Assembly (NCBI GenBank): GCA_035304385.1
Contig: DATGQD010000062.1
Span: 1 to 64,000 of the forward strand
Origin: ZC4RG29 sp035304385
Lineage (GTDB): Bacteria; Bacteroidota; Bacteroidia; Cytophagales; Cyclobacteriaceae
Direction: 5' to 3'
DNA length: 64,000 nucleotides
A program made the position numbers and the translations under genes. Within the stretch, counting starts at the first letter, position 1, and each line of letters opens with the position of its first letter. A model generated the notes under the pieces. It was not told the origin of the DNA. It worked only from the letters and a program-made list of their open reading frames with translations, and made no database searches. Of the stretch, positions 1 through 7,554 are shown piece after piece.

Positions 1-835
1 GTCAATCATATGTGCCAGGTCAGGATAAACATTCCGTCCCTACGGGACGGGTGTCCACGTTCCGGGATAGTGCTACAAACATTTGGTCCCGCTGGGACCG
101 GGATCGATTTTCGATTATTGATTGTCGATTCGTGATTTGGGTTGAACACCGTTTGGGGTGAGACCGAAGGATCACCGACGCTTGATCGTAGGCCCAGCGT
201 CCTGTAGGGACGCAATGTTTGTAGAAACCGTGTGCGTGAAGGTGTCGCGTCCCGTAGGGACGCAATGTTATGTCTGGGTACCTAATGTAATGTCCTGTCA
301 ATCTCATGTGCCAGGTCAGGATAAACATTCCGTCCCTACGGGACGGGTTATCCCCTTCACCCTTCTTGCTACAAACATTTGGTCCCGCTGGGACCGGGAT
401 CGATTTTCGATTATTGATTGTCGATTTGGGATTTTTGATTTGGGTTAAACACCGTTTGGGGTGAAACCGAAGGATCACCGACGCTTGATCGTAGGGCCAG
501 CATCCTGTAGGCACGCTATGTTTGTAGAAAACGTGTCTGTGGGGTACGGCGTCCCGTAGGGACGCAATGTTATGTCTGGGTACCCATTGTAATGTGCTGT
601 CAATCTCATGTGCCAGGTCAGCATAAACATTCCGTCCCTACGGGACGGGTGTCCACGTTCCCGGGATAGTGCTACAAACATTTGGTCCCGCTGGGACCGG
701 GATCGATTTTCGATTATCGATTGTCGATTTGGGATTTTTGATTTTGGGGTTGAACACCGTTCGGGGTGAAAGACAATCGATAATCTCAAATCGATAATCC
801 CCAATCTAAAATCATACCGCTCTGATAATGAGGGT
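1..835. repeat. Three ~300-bp direct repeats with mini-hairpins
   Basis: Three imperfect copies start at about 1, 297 and 599, each with the same opening (GTCAATC..ATGTGCCAGGTCAG). The third is cut short near 770. Each copy holds several short perfect palindromes with 3-nt loops: CGTCCC-TAC-GGGACG, GGTCCC-GCT-GGGACC and GCGTCCC-GTA-GGGACGC. These alternate with AT-rich stretches of the type CGATTTTCGATTATTGATTG. The last ~100 bp carries an inverted copy of the AT-rich part. No plausible gene lies here; the open frames simply follow the repeat. The pattern resembles REP-like intergenic repeats, and similar AT-rich arms recur at 42143-42298. Confidence 0.8.
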
Positions 836-868
836 GTTGTATACTATCTGTCGAATAGGTTAATTTTG
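836..868 (+). promoter_or_regulatory. Candidate Bacteroidota promoter for ispG
   Basis: GTTG at 836-839, a 21-nt spacer, then TAATTTTG at 861-868, which matches the -7 consensus TAnnTTTG. Transcription would start near 872. This is downstream of the possible TTG start at 866, so it favours the GTG at 887 as the ispG start codon. Confidence 0.5.
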
Positions 869-886
869 TGTTTCAAATCCGATGAG

Positions 887-2881
887 GTGAATCAGAACGT
901 TGCTTCCATCCGACAGTATTGCAATAATCTCGTACGATACAGCAGGCGCAAAACCATCGAGGTCAAAATTGGCGATGTCCCGCTAGGGGGGGACAACCCG
1001 GTACGGGTACAGTCCATGACAACCGTAGATACCATGGACACCCCAGGATCTGTGGAGCAGTGTATCCGTATGATCGAATCAGGATGCGAATACGTGCGCC
1101 TCACAGCGCCCAGCATCAAGGAAGCCCAGAACCTGGAAGTCATTCGCAAGGAGCTGAGAGCCCGCGGCTATCAGACACCGCTGGTGGCCGACATACATTT
1201 TACGCCAAATGCGGCTGAACTTGCCGCCCGTATCGTGGAGAAGGTGCGCATCAATCCGGGTAACTATGCCGACAAGAAGCGATTCGAGGTCATCGAATAT
1301 ACCGACAGTGCGTATAACGCAGAACTCGATCGCATACGCGAGAAATTTACGCCCCTCGTCAAAATATGCAAGGAATACGGTACGGCTATGCGTATCGGAA
1401 CGAATCACGGTTCGTTGTCGGATCGTATTATGAGCCGCTATGGCGATACACCGCTTGGCATGGTGGAGTCGGCACTGGAGTTTCTGCGCGTCTGTGAAGA
1501 CCTGCAATACTATGACGTAGTGTTGTCGATGAAGGCCAGCAATCCGCTCGTAATGGTGCAGGCCTACCGCTTGCTGGTGAACAGGCTCGATGCGGAAGGA
1601 TTCAAACCCTATCCCTTACACCTCGGCGTAACGGAGGCGGGCGACGGCGAAGACGGCAGGATCAAATCTGCCGTGGGCATCGGCACCCTCCTCGAAGACG
1701 GCCTTGGTGACACCGTTCGGGTCTCACTTACGGAAGAGCCGGAGGTGGAATCGCCGGTAGGTAAAATCATGGTGGATCGATACACCGGGCGTGACCAGCA
1801 TCAGCCGATAAAAGAAATCAGCGAGTCGCCGATAGACCCGTTCACCTACAACCGCCGGGTTACGCGGGAGACCGCCAACCTGGGAGGACCTCATCATGTC
1901 CCGAGGGTCATCGCCGACCTTAGCCGCCACACCATCAGTTCATATAAGGACCTGCGGCCTGTAGGTCACTACTATCTGCCAGAGCCTGATAAGTGGCATA
2001 TGAGCGATCAGGGCGTCGACTTTATTTATACGGGACAAAATCCAGTGACGTTCATGCTTCCGAACGGACTGCGGGAGATCGTCGACGCCGATGTCTGGGA
2101 AACGCTGCCTGATCGTACCAACAAGCATCCGTTCTTTACCCGGACCCAATACCTCGAAGCTCGTGAGAAGGATCCGGTGCTCAACCTGGTGCACCTGAAG
2201 GCAGATGACTGGGACGAGGCGCTCAAAGTGATGTTGCGTAACGACCCGACAGCCGCGCTTGTGGTATCGACACGCAATGCACATGCCATGGCTGCGATAC
2301 GGCGTCTGTTCTTCGACCTTGTCGAGGACGATATCGACATACCTGTCGTCGTTCGCCGCGACTACACCATCACCGACGAAGATGCGTTCATGATCGCCGC
2401 TGGTACCGACATCGGCGGACTCTATATCGACGGCTTTGGCGACGGCATCATGCTGGGTGTGGATGTTCCCGAAGGAGAACGCGTCCCGGCCGGCTGGATC
2501 GACCGCTGCAACCGCACAGCCTTCGGCATCCTGCAGGCCACGCGCAACCGGATGTCCAAGACGGAATACATTTCCTGTCCTTCCTGCGGAAGAACGTTGT
2601 TCGACTTGCAGGAGACGACCGCGATGATACGCAAACGCACCGATCACCTGAAAGGGATTAAGATCGGGATTATGGGATGTATTGTGAACGGGCCTGGTGA
2701 GATGGCCGACGCCGACTATGGATACGTGGGCTCCGGACCCGGACGCATTACGCTTTACAGAGGTAAAGAGGTGGTGCGGCGCAACGTACCCGCCGCGCAG
2801 GCCGTCGATCAACTCATCGAACTAATCCGCGAGGATGGGAACTGGATAGCGCCTCAATCGGTTCAACTACCGGACGCTTAG
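887..2881 (+). CDS. ispG: 4-hydroxy-3-methylbut-2-enyl diphosphate synthase, long form
   Basis: IspG (GcpE) makes HMBPP from MEcPP in the non-mevalonate isoprenoid pathway, using a 4Fe-4S cluster. The N-terminal TIM barrel starts around RRKTIEVKIGDVPLGG and contains VQSMTT. The C-terminal cluster domain has CPSCG (C564, C567) and GCIVNGPGE (C598), numbered from GTG 887. At 664 residues it is the long form with an extra central domain, as usual in Bacteroidota and plants; the short bacterial form is about 370 residues. The frame stays open upstream to TTG 866, but a promoter -7 element covers 861-868, so GTG 887 is preferred. A small membrane-protein gene follows after 3 bp. Confidence 0.95.
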   Translation: MNQNVASIRQYCNNLVRYSRRKTIEVKIGDVPLGGDNPVRVQSMTTVDTMDTPGSVEQCIRMIESGCEYVRLTAPSIKEAQNLEVIRKELRARGYQTPLVADIHFTPNAAELAARIVEKVRINPGNYADKKRFEVIEYTDSAYNAELDRIREKFTPLVKICKEYGTAMRIGTNHGSLSDRIMSRYGDTPLGMVESALEFLRVCEDLQYYDVVLSMKASNPLVMVQAYRLLVNRLDAEGFKPYPLHLGVTEAGDGEDGRIKSAVGIGTLLEDGLGDTVRVSLTEEPEVESPVGKIMVDRYTGRDQHQPIKEISESPIDPFTYNRRVTRETANLGGPHHVPRVIADLSRHTISSYKDLRPVGHYYLPEPDKWHMSDQGVDFIYTGQNPVTFMLPNGLREIVDADVWETLPDRTNKHPFFTRTQYLEAREKDPVLNLVHLKADDWDEALKVMLRNDPTAALVVSTRNAHAMAAIRRLFFDLVEDDIDIPVVVRRDYTITDEDAFMIAAGTDIGGLYIDGFGDGIMLGVDVPEGERVPAGWIDRCNRTAFGILQATRNRMSKTEYISCPSCGRTLFDLQETTAMIRKRTDHLKGIKIGIMGCIVNGPGEMADADYGYVGSGPGRITLYRGKEVVRRNVPAAQAVDQLIELIREDGNWIAPQSVQLPDA

Positions 2882-2884
2882 CCT

Positions 2885-3103
2885 ATGATCACAGATAATA
2901 ATTCTTCTACCACCCCCAAAAAACGGAACCGGCTTCGGGAGTTTTTTGAGCTCAACGAAGTGTTTGGTTATTTTTTTAGGGGAAAGGATCCTTCACGACC
3001 AAGAAATTTTAACATCCTGGTAATGCACGGCATTAATAAGATTTCTATTGTCGTTTTTTTGCTTGGGGTGATGTTTCTGCTTTTGAAGATAGCGCTACGA
3101 TAG
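2885..3103 (+). CDS. Small single-pass membrane protein (DUF6728-like)
   Basis: A 72-residue protein starting three bases after the ispG stop, so almost certainly cotranscribed and translationally coupled with it. The N-terminal half is polar and basic, with a conserved-looking stretch FFELNEVFGYFFRGKDPSRP. The C-terminal 25 residues form one hydrophobic helix (about residues 48-70). The pattern recalls the small Bacteroidota family DUF6728, identified from memory and not by search. No catalytic motif is visible and the function is unknown. Linkage to isoprenoid synthesis may be positional only. Confidence 0.75.
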   Translation: MITDNNSSTTPKKRNRLREFFELNEVFGYFFRGKDPSRPRNFNILVMHGINKISIVVFLLGVMFLLLKIALR

Positions 3104-3319
3104 GTGCGCCGTTACCAATCTTACCTATAACGAAAGACCGTATTCGTTATATGTCGCCCCCTGCCTCTGCACCTGCGCCTGCATCTGTTCCAGGTTCTGC
3201 CTTTTTCCCAAAATTCCCAACTTATTCCCCCTCCGGGCCACTAAAACGTATCGCCGGTCGTTAAATCATAGTATAAGTTGATTATCAGGGGGTTAGATGG
3301 TTGTATTATTCTGTGAAAT

Positions 3320-3351
3320 TTTGGGTTTCCCTGCAGGAATCCGTAATTTTG
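3320..3351 (+). promoter_or_regulatory. Candidate promoter in the 3104-3469 spacer
   Basis: TTTG at 3320-3323, a 20-nt spacer and TAATTTTG at 3344-3351 give a full match to the Bacteroidota consensus. It would produce a leader of about 115 nt ahead of the lipoprotein start at 3470. The rest of the 366-bp spacer is a C-rich stretch (3150-3240) with no gene. Confidence 0.55.
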
Positions 3352-3469
3352 AAGGTTTAGATCCATCGTATAAGCATGATCGAAGGGCGGGTGTGGATTT
3401 AGACCAAAGAACAGGTTTAGCCGGTGGCGAAGACAGCCATTTGGCCTATTTTTGGAACGCTGAAGCCTC

Positions 3470-4444
3470 ATGATAAGGGCATTTTTTCTTCTGGCCACAC
3501 TAAGCGTGCTATTATCGGCATGTACCCAGCGTACAGTGTGCCCTGCGTTTCAAAGCGCCTTCATATACGACAAGGACGCCCTGCGCAAGAAGTTCAGCTA
3601 CTTTCAGCAAGATTCAACACCTAAGATCCTTACTGCCAGCAAGAACCGTTACCTGATCGCGGAGCGTGTTCCGTACCGGAAAAAATTAGCCAGCCTCGCA
3701 ACGGTGGAGATGAAACCGGTGTATCCGGCCGTCCCCGATTCCCTCACCATGGAGGACGATGTGTCGCTGGCTGAACTGGATGCCGCCGCCCGGTCGGTTA
3801 TCGACAGTACCTTTATCGTCGACGTTCCGCAGCCCGCCGACACGCTGGGGGTAGCCGACGCCGACAGCGCCTATGTCATTACCCGCGACAAGGAAGTAAG
3901 GATGCTCCGTTTCGACAGTGACAGCGTACAATACCGGGTTGATGATATTCGCTTCAATATCGACCAGGACAACTACATGTGGTATCTCCGCGACGTGCTG
4001 GTGCTGCCTGACGTTCGACTCGCCCAAATGCAAGGCAAGTGGGAAGAGGAAGACGCTCGTCGGGAAGCAAAAAGGAAAAAAGGAGGATTCTTCCGGAACC
4101 TGTTCCGTAAAAAGGACAAGCAGGAAGAGGGTGAAGAGTTGTTGCCCACCGACACCCTGGAAATCGAAGCACCTCGTGAGCGTTCCGAGTTCGATTTCGA
4201 GTATAACGAAGACGAGCCCGTACAGGATACAGTAACCGAAGCTGAACCCGCCAAAAAGAAGGGCATTTTCTCCTTCCTGAAAAAGGAAAAGAAAGACAAG
4301 ACCAAGGAAGCCAAGACATCCGACGGTCCTCCGGCAGACCGCACCAGGCCGGCAAGAGAGCGAAGGCAGCAAGCGCCAAAAACGGATGAGCCAGAAGACC
4401 TTAAGCCCTCCGACGAGGAGGCGGAAGGCGACGAGGGGTTCTGA
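3470..4444 (+). CDS. Charged lipoprotein of unknown function
   Basis: 324 residues. The N-terminus is a lipoprotein signal with lipobox LSAC (lipidation at Cys18), so the protein is membrane anchored and faces the periplasm. Just after it comes CPAFQSAFIYDKDALRKKF, which looks conserved among Bacteroidota lipoproteins. Residues ~30-190 may be folded; from ~195 to the end the chain is rich in Lys, Glu and Asp (for example KKDKQEEGEE and a Pro/Arg-rich tail) and probably disordered. No enzymatic motif is visible. It has its own candidate promoter and faces the convergent SRAP gene 14 bp away. Confidence 0.8.
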   Translation: MIRAFFLLATLSVLLSACTQRTVCPAFQSAFIYDKDALRKKFSYFQQDSTPKILTASKNRYLIAERVPYRKKLASLATVEMKPVYPAVPDSLTMEDDVSLAELDAAARSVIDSTFIVDVPQPADTLGVADADSAYVITRDKEVRMLRFDSDSVQYRVDDIRFNIDQDNYMWYLRDVLVLPDVRLAQMQGKWEEEDARREAKRKKGGFFRNLFRKKDKQEEGEELLPTDTLEIEAPRERSEFDFEYNEDEPVQDTVTEAEPAKKKGIFSFLKKEKKDKTKEAKTSDGPPADRTRPARERRQQAPKTDEPEDLKPSDEEAEGDEGF

Positions 4445-4458
4445 TCTCTAAGCGAATT

Positions 4459-5157
4459 CTAATCGAATAATGTGAGGTTGCCGAACTGGTCGGCAGGCGG
4501 TGCCGGCGCGATGAGCGACGGCACATCTTCCGAAATGGTATTGATGCGCGGGGACACAGTATACGCGCTGAGCATCTCCCCGGATTGGCTGTCCAGCGCG
4601 CCCAGTATATCGCGTTCGCTCGCGGCCGACTTCAACCAGATTTTCTCTGCATCACCTGATAAGATGACCGGCATCCGGTCTGTAATAGGTCTTACCTGGT
4701 CGTCGGCAGGCCGCGTCAGCAGAATGAAGGTGCTCTGCTCGCCGCCCTCATTGTCTTCGAAGTCTTCCCAGATACCGGCGAAGGAAAGCAACGCACCCGA
4801 AGCCGCAACAATGCGATAGGGGATGAGGGTTTTCTTACCGGACCTTTTCCAGGCATAAAATCCATCGGCGGGGATCAGACATCGCCGTTTCAGAATCACC
4901 TTCCGCAACGAGGGTTTTTCCTTCAAGGCCTCGGCCTTTACATTGATCACCTTTTCGCTCACCGCCTTATTCTTAGCCCACGATGGAGGAATTCCCCAAT
5001 AGAACAGCGATACGCCTTCAGGACTGGTATTGGTAATCACCGGCAGCAGCTGCGTCGGCGCAGCATTATAATGGGGCTTGTAAAAACCGGGAACGTCAAC
5101 TGAAAAACGTGTCCGAACACTGTCGGCGTCGCAGGTTATACTATAACGTTCCACCAT
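4459..5157 (-). CDS. SRAP-family protein with degenerate active site
   Basis: 232 residues with the SRAP (YedK/HMCES) fold signature: YNAAPTQLLPVI, WGIPPSWAK, INVKAEAL, CLIPADGFYAWK and DRMPVIL. Canonical SRAP proteins start MCGR, and Cys2 forms a covalent link to abasic sites in single-stranded DNA, helped by Asn, Glu and His. Here residue 2 is Val, the Glu of FYEW is Ala102 and the His of HDRMP is Thr159; only Asn72 remains. It is therefore probably unable to crosslink, though DNA binding could persist. It is the last gene of a minus-strand operon after a YheT-like hydrolase (27-bp gap). A canonical paralogue lies at 52930-53664. Confidence 0.88.
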   Translation of the reverse strand: MVERYSITCDADSVRTRFSVDVPGFYKPHYNAAPTQLLPVITNTSPEGVSLFYWGIPPSWAKNKAVSEKVINVKAEALKEKPSLRKVILKRRCLIPADGFYAWKRSGKKTLIPYRIVAASGALLSFAGIWEDFEDNEGGEQSTFILLTRPADDQVRPITDRMPVILSGDAEKIWLKSAASERDILGALDSQSGEMLSAYTVSPRINTISEDVPSLIAPAPPADQFGNLTLFD

Positions 5158-5184
5158 AATTGCCGGAAGTTCAGATGAGAAGAA

Positions 5185-6120
5185 TCACGGAAGCTCGGCA
5201 ATAAATCGTACCGCTCTTTCCTCGGACCAATATAGTCCATTTTTAGAGAATTGCGTAAAGCCGGCATGGCCACCTTGCAATGGCGCTTCAAAACGAATGA
5301 AGTCGTGTTCTTCAAGACGGGGAAAGCACTCCGCACTCAGAAACGGATCATTTCGCGCGTTTACAATCAGCGTGGGTGTTTCGATGGCGTCGAGAAACCG
5401 TATTGAACTGCACTTGTTGTAATAGTCGGACGCATTTTCAAAACCATGCAGCGGCGCAGTGTATTGGTCGTCAAATTGAACCAGCGTCCGGATTCCCGGA
5501 AGCGGCGATATGTCGAGACCATCCATGAGCCGCGACTTCCTCATCACTTTGTCTTTAAGACTTCGCAAAAAGCGATGGGAGTAAACGAGGTTTTCCGGTC
5601 GGGAGATCTTCCGGCAACTCGAAGCCAGGTGCATGGGTACGGAAAACGCGACAGCCCCGTGAATGCGTACGGCATTTTCATGATGCTCGCCGAGGTATTT
5701 CAATGCGATGTTGCCCCCCAGGCTAAACCCCACCAGATTAATCTGACGGTAGCCTTTTGCAGCAGCATGCCGCACCACCAGGTGAAGATCATCTGTTGCC
5801 CCGCTGTGATAGAATCGAAGGGTTCGATTCATTTCTTCGCCGCACCCCCGGTAGTCCCATGTGAGCACGTCGAACCCGTACAGGTAGAATGCGCGCGCCA
5901 TACCCAGCATGTAGGGACGTCGCGCGTTGCCCTCCAGACCATGGCAAAGGATAACAAGTTTGTCAGCGCCTTGTGTCGCCCAGTACAGGTCCAGAAAATC
6001 CTTATCGGGAGTGGTGATCCGGTCGGGTTGGGCGATGACAGGCTCGACCCTTCGGAACAGTGCAGGAAAGATCGTCTCAAGGTGTCGGTTGAACAGTATG
6101 TATGGACGCGTGTAACTCAA
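5185..6120 (-). CDS. YheT-family alpha/beta hydrolase
   Basis: Alpha/beta-hydrolase of the YheT (UPF0017) group, about 311 residues. Visible features are the oxyanion-region HGLEGNARRPYM, the nucleophile elbow GFSLGGN (Ser133 from the chosen start), the acid in NARNDPF and the catalytic His in GGHAGF. Relatives are esterases of poorly defined substrate. The open frame runs up to 6180, but that part lies inside the DinB gene and does not look like the family. TTG at 6120 overlaps the DinB stop (TTGA) and gives the expected start SYTRPYILFNRHLETIFPAL. This implies translational coupling within the TerC-DinB-YheT-SRAP operon. Confidence 0.85.
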   Translation of the reverse strand: MSYTRPYILFNRHLETIFPALFRRVEPVIAQPDRITTPDKDFLDLYWATQGADKLVILCHGLEGNARRPYMLGMARAFYLYGFDVLTWDYRGCGEEMNRTLRFYHSGATDDLHLVVRHAAAKGYRQINLVGFSLGGNIALKYLGEHHENAVRIHGAVAFSVPMHLASSCRKISRPENLVYSHRFLRSLKDKVMRKSRLMDGLDISPLPGIRTLVQFDDQYTAPLHGFENASDYYNKCSSIRFLDAIETPTLIVNARNDPFLSAECFPRLEEHDFIRFEAPLQGGHAGFTQFSKNGLYWSEERAVRFIAELP

Positions 6121-6653
6121 GGCGCGGGGACATGTGGAGCGACAAGCCTCAGGTGAGCGATGTGGTGCGCTCCATGCCACGCATACAAAGCCACCTGGTG
6201 ACCCAGGCTGACAAACTTTCCATTGTCCGGATGGATATATCCCCTTTCGAAGTCGGCAGCGCTAAGTGCTCTGAGCAATTTTACCCATCGTGCGTGGAGG
6301 GCGTCGATCATTTGCAATGACACTTCGGGGTCACCGCTTGTTTCGGCGGTTTCAGCCCAGCCTTTTTCGTCGTATGCCTTGATAGTCGGCGTGGATTCGG
6401 TAAGCGACCATTTAAGACGAACGTATGCGTTCATGTGGCTGTCGGCCAGGTGGTGGATAACCTGACGCAAGGTCCACCCGCCCTCACGATAGGGGGTGTC
6501 CAGTTCCTGCTGCGTCAAGGCACCCGCAACCTTTCGGAGTTGTGCGGGAAGGGCCTCAATCCGGTCGATGAGCGACTGCAGTTCACTGAACGTATAGGCG
6601 TCTTGCGGCGCAAAGCGTCCGATCGGAAATCGTAGAGATTCGTCATTTTTCAT
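6117..6653 (-). CDS. DinB/YfiT-like thiol transferase
   Basis: 178 residues, a four-helix DinB-superfamily protein of the YfiT type (bacillithiol-transferase-like metalloenzymes). It begins with the typical RFPIGRF motif and has the metal-ligand patterns HHLADSHMN (67-75) and WHGAHHIAHL (160-169). It probably moves a low-molecular-weight thiol onto electrophiles, or acts as a metal-dependent hydrolase. The thiol used in this organism is not known from the sequence. Its start overlaps the end of the TerC gene by 11 bp and its stop overlaps the next start, so it sits in a coupled operon. Confidence 0.85.
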   Translation of the reverse strand: MKNDESLRFPIGRFAPQDAYTFSELQSLIDRIEALPAQLRKVAGALTQQELDTPYREGGWTLRQVIHHLADSHMNAYVRLKWSLTESTPTIKAYDEKGWAETAETSGDPEVSLQMIDALHARWVKLLRALSAADFERGYIHPDNGKFVSLGHQVALYAWHGAHHIAHLRLVAPHVPAP

Positions 6654-7380
6654 CTGATGCAGAACGCTTTTTTAGTTTGGACTTCCGTATCCTCATGTTG
6701 ATCACTTCGATCATCAGAGAGAATGCTACGGCAAAGTAAATATAACCTTTCGGGATCTCATAGTGGAGTCCTTCCAGGAACAACATGAATCCAATAAGGA
6801 TAAGAAACCCGAGGGCGAGAACTTCAAGGGTGGGGTGCTTGTGAATAAAGTTGCTGATCCGGCCCGAGAAGATGATCATGATCACAATGGAAAGTACAAT
6901 AGCGATCACCATGATGGGGACGTGCTGCGTCAAGCCCACCGCTGTAAGGATCGAGTCGAATGAGAAAATAATATCCAGCAAGATGATCTGAAGGATAACC
7001 GAGTTCATATTTACTTTCTTCGATATCGACGGCCCTTCGTGAAGCGACCCCTCCATCTCCTGGTGTATCTCACGCGTGCTCTTTGCGATGAGGAACAATC
7101 CGCCCAGGGCAAGGATGAGATCCCGCCCGCTGAAAGCCGTTTCAAACACGCTGAAAAGTGGTTTCTGAAATCGGATCACCCAAGTAATGCTGAGCAACAA
7201 CAGGATCCGCACTCCCATGGCCAGAATGAGGCCCATGTTCCGGGTCCGTGTTCTGACGTTCGCCGGCAGGCGGTTTGAAACGATGGAAATAAAAATAATA
7301 TTATCGATACCCAGAACCACTTCGAAGAATGTGAGCGTCACAAGCGCAAGCCAGGTTTCTGGTAAGAGGAATATATCCAT
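6643..7380 (-). CDS. TerC-family integral membrane protein
   Basis: 245 residues with seven or so membrane spans. TerC hallmarks are FFEVVLGIDNIIFISI near the N-terminus and LDIIFSFDSILTAVGLT in the middle, the Asp-containing helices thought to handle metal ions. Relatives are linked to tellurite resistance and to manganese export or metal loading of exported proteins. It ends in a basic tail (RIRKSKLKKR). It is the first gene of a four-gene minus-strand operon. The 174-bp spacer upstream (7381-7554) holds no other gene. Confidence 0.9.
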   Translation of the reverse strand: MDIFLLPETWLALVTLTFFEVVLGIDNIIFISIVSNRLPANVRTRTRNMGLILAMGVRILLLLSITWVIRFQKPLFSVFETAFSGRDLILALGGLFLIAKSTREIHQEMEGSLHEGPSISKKVNMNSVILQIILLDIIFSFDSILTAVGLTQHVPIMVIAIVLSIVIMIIFSGRISNFIHKHPTLEVLALGFLILIGFMLFLEGLHYEIPKGYIYFAVAFSLMIEVINMRIRKSKLKKRSASDEK

Positions 7381-7554
7381 ACTGCAAATACGCTCCGCGT
7401 GATCAGGGGAGAGGGGCCTGCGTAGCCGGGGTGCCTAAAATTACTGAAGAAATCGAAAACGAAAAATAGCGCCACGGCCGCCAGCTGGCTGCGTATGCAA
7501 TGTGTAAGGTTGGGTACAACATGGTTCTAAAAACGTAATATAACGGAGCCGGTC

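Noticed and set aside
1..835. CRISPR array
   Set aside because: Repeats are ~300 bp and similar across their length; no short repeats with unique spacers and no cas genes.
1940..2812. 290-codon minus-strand frame inside ispG
   Set aside because: Antisense shadow of a well-identified gene; composition is not protein-like.
5446..6156. 236-codon plus-strand frame opposite the YheT hydrolase
   Set aside because: Shadow of the hydrolase gene, without any motif.
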